NCBI GenBank assembly: GCA_037013685.1
Contig: CM072889.1
Location: forward strand, 14,517,976-14,581,975
From: Acridotheres tristis
Taxonomy: Eukaryota; Chordata; Aves; Passeriformes; Sturnidae
Direction: 5' to 3'
Length of the DNA stretch: 64,000 bases
A model generated the notes under the pieces. That model saw nothing but the letters and a program-made list of their open reading frames with translations, ran no database searches and was not told the DNA's origin. The position numbers were made by a program, and so were the translations under genes. Below are positions 58,013 to 64,000 of the stretch, one piece after another; position 1 is the first letter of the stretch, and the number at the start of each line of letters is the position of its first letter.

Positions 58013-58349
58013 CCATAGCACAGCCCCCGCCTCCCCACGAAGCTGCAGCGAGTCCTGGTGCTCTGGGCTTGTCTCTGCAGAGCCCTGGGCCCATTTCTTG
58101 CATCCTGAGCCCAGCAGCTCTCAGTGATGTTTCCAAGCAGTGGAGGTGGGAGGGATGGCAGTTTCCTCCATGGGAATGGGATGCTGGGAGGGGGATCTGA
58201 CGTGCATGAGAGCCAGGGAGAATGGAGCAGCCTGGAGAGAGCCCCCTCCGCAGGGTTTAGACTTTTCCTGGGTGAATGGAAAGCTCTGCCTTGGCTGTAC
58301 TGCCAGAGCGTGTTCTCAGCTGCCAGCACACTGCTTCAGTCCAATAGTG

Positions 58350-58640
58350 GGAATCACCAAATCCCAGAAAAATCTGGTTAGAAGGGACCTTAAAGCTCCT
58401 CTTCTTCCACTCCCCTGGCATGGTGACCTTTACTCCAAGCCCTGTCCAACCTGGCTTTGAGTAATTCCAGAGGTGGGGCAGCCACAGCTTTTCTAAGCAA
58501 CCTGTGCTAGGGCCTCCCCACCTTCACAGGGAAGGATTTTTTCCCAATATTCTTTCCAAACCTACCTCTTCCAGTTGCAGCTTGTTCTCTGGGAGCAGGT
58601 ACCTACTGCACTGCCTCAGCATCACCCCACGAGGCTCAGA
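58350..58640 (-). mobile_element. CR1 LINE fragment, about 290 bp
   Basis: The reverse complement of CR1. It has AATCACCAAATCCCAG, GGTTAGAAGGGACCTTAAAG, CTCCAAGCCCTGTCCAACCT, CAGCCACAGCTTTTCTAAGC and TGTGCTAGGGCCTCCCCACC, then GGAAGGATTTTTTCCCAAT. The 3' tail is on the left. Confidence 0.9.
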
Positions 58641-58669
58641 GGTCCCTTCCCACACATCTGGGCTGTTTC

Positions 58670-58990
58670 CAGGGAGATCCCCCAGTTAGGATTCCCTGAT
58701 AAAAATGTGTCGATCCCATAAAGGACAGAGGCGATCCCAGCTCGAGTGAAATCCCTCATGGCCGTGAACCTGGCAAACAGCATTTGGAGCTCTGCAGCAA
58801 AAACAAAACAGACCCAGACGGCACATATTTTCCTTCCTTTGAAAGGGAAAACACAAAGTTAAAGGATTTAAACACCACCGCCCCACACCCCCCTTTGCTA
58901 TTTTTTAAGGGGAATTAAAGCAAAAATTCACATCTGGAATGACAACTCCTAACCCTACCCAGTACCCCCAAATTAATCAGGGCCCATAAT
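58670..58990. promoter_or_regulatory. Candidate conserved non-coding element
   Basis: It starts directly after the CR1 with GATTCCCTGATAAAAATGTG. It contains CAGCATTTGGAGC, GCACATATTTTCCTTCC, TTTGAAAGGGAAAACACAAAG, TTAAAGGATTTAAACACC and CAAATTAATCAGG. It is unique, low-CpG sequence. Confidence 0.35.
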
Positions 58991-59954
58991 GGAAATGCTG
59001 ACAGACTCATAACTCCAACTTTTCAAACACAGATCTGGTGTTACACTGCCCCTGCAGCCCTCTGAGGAGGGGACACGAGTGACACAGGGGGGAGCATCAT
59101 GGGGACGATGTTGGGGGGCTGCTCCCCTCTGCCTCTGCAGGGCACTGAGCCCACAGCACGGGGTACATGGGCGCTGCTGTGCCCTCAGGCCCCTCTTCTT
59201 TCCCCAGGGCTGCAGCATCCCTGTTCCAGGTGCAGGCAGCAGGCACAGCTCATCCCCTGGTCCCCAGGCTGCGCCTATGCGACATCCTTGGACTCTGTCC
59301 CTGCACTGGGAGCTCCTGTGCCTGGGCTTTTGGCTCCCACCGAGGGCTCAGCTCACACTGGATGTGCTAAACCCGCCGTGTTCTTCCCTGCAGAGCTGCT
59401 GCTGCCTCCCGATTGTCTAAACTTTGGGAGCATTAAGGCACAAGCTGTAAAAACAGAGCCCGACGCCAGGAGCCCCTCGCACACGGCTCCGGGGCTGATG
59501 TCGCTCTCCCACCGCTGCCCCGGCGCTCAGGTTCACATCCCTCCCTCCCCAGAACAGCATCTCGAGCCTTTGTGACACTGATGGTGGCTTTAGGGTGACA
59601 GTGGCTCTGGAGTGATGGGTAGTTGGAGTATCCAGATCCTGGGATGTCCTGGAGGGACGTCACACATCACAGGGCTTGCCTGGTGCTGGCAGTGCCAGGG
59701 CAGCAGCATCCCCCCATCTCAGCTCTAGAGTGGGTAAAACATCCCCAGCCTCCAGCAGATGGACCTGCAGATGGACTGGGGTGGATGTGCAGCTCTCACA
59801 CACCCCTCAATAATTCAGGGCTTTGCCAAAGGGTCCCTGTCACCAGAGCCAGCCCTGTCCCACCCTGGCTGTGTCTGTCCCGAGGGTTTTGGGGAGGGGA
59901 GCAGCCCCCAGCCTGCTGGGAGAGCTCGTGGGCTGGAGCGAGGGGCTGCGAGTA

Positions 59955-60145
59955 GAAACCTCTATTGTTTTCCCACCTGTCCGAGTTACAAAGGGCCAAA
60001 TGGATTTTCATGAAATGTTATTAAAAAATGAAAAGGGTTTGGCTTCCGGGCCGAGGCCCCGAGTGCCAAATCCGCCCCAGGCAGAGTTTTATGACTAAGT
60101 CTGTAATAAAAGCCTTTGAAAGAGGGGCTTAAAACTGGAGTCTCC
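59955..60145. promoter_or_regulatory. Candidate conserved non-coding element
   Basis: TTTCATGAAATGTTATTAAA, AATGAAAAGGGTTTGGC, GACTAAGTCTGTAATAAAAG and CCTTTGAAAGAGG (TCF/LEF type) are packed into 190 bases. A GC-rich GGGCCGAGGCCCCGAG stem lies in the middle. Confidence 0.38.
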
Positions 60146-60699
60146 ACAGACCCTCTCCACTCAAGGGCAGCACGTGGGGGATTGCAATGTGTTCATATCC
60201 TGCTCAGCCTCTTCTGAAGGCTTTTTTCTGTGACAGGGACACTCTACCCCTGCTGTGCTGTCAGTGTCCTGCTGGAGATGGCTCCCAGGTTGGCAGGGAC
60301 CCTTCCTCTGGCAGGTTTTGGCTGGGGAGAGCATCAAGGGACCAGAGAGAGAGGAGATATAGCTGCAGACACATCCTAGGACAGAGCAGCTCCCAAAAAG
60401 CCACGTGCTTGGTGCATGGCAAGGAGCCTGTGTGTCCTGAGGCTGCCTGGGGGGTACCCCAGGGACATCACCCCACGGGACAGTGGTACCCCGCATTGTC
60501 ACCCCATGCTCCAGTTGATGTTTGGACCTCCAGAGGGTGGAAAAGGCATTTCTGAGGGTTTGTCTGAGGGCTGGAAGGCTGTGAGCACCCAATGGCTTGG
60601 GAGGGTCCTTGGAGAATGGACTCAGACAGGGCCAGGTGGGTGACAACTGGGTGTCACACACTGAGCATGGCACACGTGCTTCCTGCACACGTGTTCCGG

Positions 60700-61250
60700 C
60701 TGCTGGGAATTCTGTGTGCAAACCTCAGCTTCAAATAATTTGTAAATAATGTTCTCATTACTTTTCTAGGTCTAATTAGGACAAAGGGGGGAGAAATAAA
60801 GTATTTAGGCTGACTCCCAGGGAAACTGCACAGAGTAGAGCAGCTCCATAGGCTGCAGAGCAGCATCCTAAAGGGAGTGCTGGAAACCTTGAGCTGTTTA
60901 AATTTAGGCTGGGGAAGCCCTGGAGGTTATTGCAGGGCCTGTATTAGCCCGGGGAGAGGAGGTGGGAGATAAAAAGGCCCCTTTCATTGCTCTCCAAGCA
61001 CTGCAGTGAAGGGCAGGCTGCAGATCTCCCTTCCCTGCCATCCATCGCTCCTCGGGCTGGAATCTCGGGCTCAGCTCTTTTGTGATCAGAGTTTCAATTG
61101 GCATTTAACACGATCAGTGCAGCGGAGCAGTGAGACATCACTTCAGTGCTGCAAAGCCCCAGCTGCAGCCAAAGCTGTGTCACTTGATGGCTTTGCTGCC
61201 ACCGTGGCCGTGTTCGCTGTCACTCACGGGCTGAGCAGGCTCTGAGCAGC
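60700..61250. promoter_or_regulatory. Long candidate conserved non-coding element
   Basis: About 550 bases of unique sequence. It carries TTCAAATAATTTGTAAATAA, AGGTCTAATTAGGAC, GAGAAATAAAGTATTTAGG, GAGCTGTTTAAATTTAGGC, GATAAAAAGGCCCCTTTCAT and GTTTCAATTGGCATTTAACA. It is the longest motif-rich island of the desert, and no repeat family was recognised. Confidence 0.4.
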
Positions 61251-61624
61251 AGAGAGGGGTGGGAGGGTGAGGGGCTGTTGTCTGAGGTTAACAACCATGG
61301 AGGGGTGACAGGAGCTGGGGTGGGTTGGAGGTGATGCCCGTGGAGCTGCTGGCAGCCAAAGGACAGGCTGGGTGGGCTCCTGGGTGATGTCTGGTCAAGT
61401 GAAGAGATCCCACGGGGCTCCCCGTGGTCATGGCTGGGCTCAGCTGCATCACAGTTCACCAGATAAACCTCGTGGATTTTGGCTTCTACATGATGTCTAA
61501 CAAATGAACACTCCAGCTTCTCATGCCTCCTCCTTTGCCTGCAGAATCATCAGATTTTGGGTGGCAGAAGTAGCTATGAAGGTACAAAACCCCTGTGCCC
61601 CACAGAAAAATGGCTCTGAGAGGG

Positions 61625-61800
61625 GAAACAGCTGAGCCAAGGGTGGAGAGGCCCTGGCACAGGGTGCCCAGAGAAGCTGTGGCTGCCCTAGGATCCCTGG
61701 AAGTATCTCAGGAAAGGTTGGATGGGGCTTGGAGCAGCCTGGGTTAGCTGTCACTATCAGGGTGATGGCTCTGGCATGGTGGTGACACTGATGGGGCTGG
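61625..61800 (+). mobile_element. CR1-derived fragment, pair member A
   Basis: GGTGGAGAGGCCCTGGCACA, GGGTGCCCAGAGAAGCTGTG and AAAGGTTGGATGGGGCTTGG are CR1 3' blocks in sense orientation. The ends do not match a standard CR1 tail: the piece begins CTGAGAGGGGAAACAGCTGA and ends GATGGCTCTGGCATGGT, both shared with the fragment near 63.1 kb. Confidence 0.8.
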
Positions 61801-61974
61801 ATGGGGTCACCCCTGCAGCTCTGGCACCGTGCAGAGGGACAGATTTTGGGTGATTCCAAAGGAGGGGTGGGCAATTCCCTCCTCAAACCCCTGAGGAGGG
61901 CAGCAGGAGGGGGCACACAGGCCTGGGGTGGGCAGCCCCACTCTGTGAGCCCCAGGAGAAGGGAAACGGGTGTT

Positions 61975-62115
61975 TGAGATTGTTTGCTGCAGAAGGGAAT
62001 GAGCTGAAGACAATGTCAAGCTCTGTAAATATTTATCAGATGAATGGGAGCAGGGTTTGAAACATTAGACAGCTGAGAAATGGCTGTTTTAATAATTCTC
62101 CTGATAAATGAAAAC
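61975..62115. promoter_or_regulatory. AT-rich candidate conserved element
   Basis: GAGATTGTTTGCTGC, CTGTAAATATTTATCAGATG, AAACATTAGACAGC and GCTGTTTTAATAATTCTCCT are in unique sequence. Forkhead- and homeodomain-type cores are dense. Confidence 0.35.
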
Positions 62116-62614
62116 CTCGGGTGGGGGGACAGGGAGCAGGTCATGGGGGAGGGGAGTTGTTTAGAGATTTGGGGCTTGGGAAGCAGTCCTGGGCTGAGAT
62201 GGGGCCATGGGCCTTCCCCCTTGGGGATGAGGAGCTGGGACAGCCCTGCAGGACCTGGTCTCTGCTGCCTCCCACCCCACAGCCTGTGCAGGGCTGCTTT
62301 AGGGGTGACACGGGAGAGGCACACATAAGGGAAAAAGACCCAGTTCTCATTTCTTCAGACCTAAAATTCCTGCTGCAGTGGAGCACAGGGGGAATGTGCA
62401 AGCAGGGCATTCCCAGTTAAGCATCTAAAGCTCCCTGCCTGAGGAATGCAGGAGCAGAGTAGCTCCAGCCTTGGAATTCTCCCTCTGCATCTCCTGGAGC
62501 TGTGCCTGGGCCAGGACCCAGCTCTGGTTCAGCGAGGCTCCATCAGCTCCTGGCAGGGGACACCAAAATCCCAGGGCAGGGGCTGGCAGGTGAGAGGGGG
62601 AGCTTGGCTCCACG

Positions 62615-62770
62615 GGCTTTGCTTTCAAATGTGTGTGCAAGTTCGGAGCCTGCACGGAGAGTTGATTAATTGCTGGCCATCTTGGAAGGGCTGTAATTTT
62701 TTTTTTTTTAAATAGTGTTATTTTAAACAAAACTTTGCCGTTCCCCTTTAAAGGAGACATCTGGGCTCAA
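62615..62770. promoter_or_regulatory. AT-rich candidate conserved element
   Basis: GAGTTGATTAATTGCTGGCC, a T14 run, ATAGTGTTATTTTAAACAAA and TTCCCCTTTAAAGGAGACAT are present, including a perfect CCTTTAAAGG palindrome at 62,745-62,754. Confidence 0.38.
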
Positions 62771-63064
62771 CGTGGCAGGCAGGGAGAGTGGGGATGGGCT
62801 CAGGGAGAGGTATGAGCAGGAAAAACACCATCCCTGCATGGAATCCATGGGGCAGCTCGCCCTGTGCCAGGCTGGGACCTGGGCCAGGACATGCCCACCC
62901 TCCTGGCAGTGCCAGGGGGATCTTTGGTCTGATTTGCTGCAGGGATGGGAGATTTGGCTTCCCAGTGACTTCCAGGAGAGAACACCTTGGAGATAAACCC
63001 CATGACATTGCTCAGGAATAGCCACGCTCTGGATCCACCAGGAAGATTGCTCCTGCTGCCAGGC

Positions 63065-63262
63065 ATCTGAGAGGGGAACCAGCTGAGCCAGGGTGGAGAG
63101 GCCCTGGCACAGGGTGCCCAGAGAAGCTATGGCTGCCCCAGGACCCCTGGAAGTGCCCCAGGATCCCTGGAAGTGTCCCAGGCAAGGTTGGATGGGGTTT
63201 GGAGCAAGCTGGAATAGCTGTCATTATTGGGGTGGTGGCTCTGGCATGGTGACAGCAGAGAA
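63065..63262 (+). mobile_element. CR1-derived fragment, pair member B
   Basis: It is nearly the same arrangement as at 61.6 kb. It has CTGAGAGGGGAACCAGCTGA, the GGAGAGGCCCTGGCACAGGG block, AAGGTTGGATGGGGTTTGGA and GGTGGCTCTGGCATGGTGAC. It has an extra internal tandem of a 21-bp piece (CCTGGAAGTGCCCCAGGATC type). Confidence 0.8.
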
Positions 63263-63494
63263 ATATGGAGGAGATAAACCTTCCTCCTTCCACTCCTAAA
63301 GCATCCCCTGGGGCTGGCTAGGAATATCCCACCTGGGCAGGCTATCCAGTCAATGTCCTTTATGGGATGTGCCTCTGGCTGTGGGCATTGGGGGTTCTTG
63401 GGGTGTTGGGGGTACAGGAAGCTCTGGTTTGGCCTTTCATCCCCAGTAAAGTTTTGGGCTCTTCCACTCCCTGGGCTTTAGAGCAAGCTGGAGC

Positions 63495-63690
63495 ACAGCT
63501 GAGACAGAGGAATAAAGCAAAGCTTTTGTATTTATTTGTCTTTTAATGCTCTGCCATATTCACCTTTCAGGAAATTTCCGTCTGCTCCACGAGCTCCTTG
63601 CCCAGCGGCTCCACATGGTTTCGTTTTCCTCGCAGCACCAATAAATCTGGGAGTGAAAGCGGCTGCTGGAGGGCTCTGCTCCACGGCACA
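63495..63690. promoter_or_regulatory. Candidate conserved non-coding element
   Basis: AATAAAGCAAAGCTTTTGTA, TTTATTTGTCTTTTAATGCT, CCATATTCACC and CACCAATAAATCTGGGAGTG are present. The AGCAAAGCTTTTG near-palindrome contains a TCF/LEF-like CAAAG core. No coding motif was found. Confidence 0.35.
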
Positions 63691-64000
63691 GCCTCCCTCA
63701 CCCACGCAGGATGTCCGTGTCAGCAGCTTGCAAATCCTGCTCCCGGGATGGGCATGGGGGCTGGGATGGGGCTGCCTTCCCTCCTGCATGGGCAGAGGGC
63801 TCCTGACAGGGCAAAAACTCCTCCAGTGGATCTGTTCAGAGCTGATGGCTCTGGGAGCCCGCTGAGAGCTGGCACTCCCCTGGGCCGGGGGACAGGGTGA
63901 TGTCCCTTTGGGTGATGGAGGACCCACAGCCAGCACAGCACCCAAAAGCCTTTTTTGGGAGTTCCGATGTTGTTCCATCATCCGCAAAGCCTCCAGAGCT

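Larger units (their letters stand above)
24790..64000. other. Gene desert downstream of STARD8
   Basis: No coding exon with a recognisable family was found on either strand in these 39 kb. Open frames reach about 230 codons but are GC-rich, repeat-derived or without conserved motifs. In mammals the next downstream gene is EFNB1, roughly 100 kb away. None of its exons is recognisable, so it presumably lies beyond the window. The content is CR1 fragments, minisatellites, one unusual LTR-like inverted pair and many AT-rich islands, listed separately. Confidence 0.7.

Noticed and set aside
1..64000. DLC1 or STARD13 as the identity of the gene
   Set aside because: NEDSEEEEQC, RLMTLN.CASMKL, RWHSFQNSHRPSLNS and GRSPEWYN.VFGHLCAME match STARD8 better than either paralogue.
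24790..64000. EFNB1 exons, tRNA genes or CRISPR arrays in the downstream region
   Set aside because: No ephrin-domain sequence, no tRNA-like cloverleaf with A and B boxes, and no repeat-spacer structure was found by eye.

Overview
The window is nuclear DNA from a bird, most likely a songbird. It carries many CR1 LINE 3' fragments in both orientations, LTR-type (endogenous retrovirus-like) repeats, GC-rich minisatellites and compact introns with GT-AG borders. The bird call rests on the CR1 families; the songbird call and any chromosome assignment are inference. In chicken the STARD8 region lies on the X-homologous arm of chromosome 4, which is chromosome 4A in songbirds.

One protein-coding gene can be supported: STARD8 (DLC3), a SAM-RhoGAP-START protein of the DLC family, on the + strand. 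Thirteen coding exons from 15,234 to 23,310 join in phase with GT-AG borders and give the whole conserved body of the protein. It is followed by a 3' UTR of about 1.5 kb ending at a poly(A) signal near 24,763. A CpG-rich segment at about 6.0-6.45 kb ends in a short open segment (6,365-6,437) with a strong splice donor in exactly the phase the SAM exon needs. It is the best candidate for the first coding exon and gives a 1,072-residue protein (1,059 from the second ATG). A second possible start, at 17,672, matches the N-terminus I recall for a human STARD8 isoform.

Layout: 1-5.95 kb is 5' flank or upstream intron with CR1 and one LTR-like copy. 5.95-6.45 kb is the CpG-rich candidate promoter and exon 1. 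6.44-15.23 kb is a large intron with a minisatellite, CR1 pieces and a 524-bp LTR-like element that ends 28 bases before the SAM exon. 15.23-24.79 kb is the gene body. 24.79-64.0 kb is a gene desert of about 39 kb. In mammals the next gene downstream is EFNB1; no EFNB1 exon is visible here. The desert alternates between GC-rich sequence with minisatellites, CR1 fragments, and many AT-rich islands dense in homeodomain-, POU- and T-rich motifs that look like conserved non-coding elements. That reading needs an alignment.

The most unusual observations concern mobile DNA. A 194-bp stretch (41,155-41,348) has no G on the + strand. It aligns, in inverted orientation, with an unmutated copy of the same LTR-like repeat immediately beside it, with essentially every G replaced by A: a signature of cytidine-deaminase hypermutation. 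In addition, an LTR-like element abuts the acceptor region of the SAM exon, and a CR1 fragment starts 2-3 bases inside the intron after the large STARD8 exon, so that the splice donor is partly transposon sequence.
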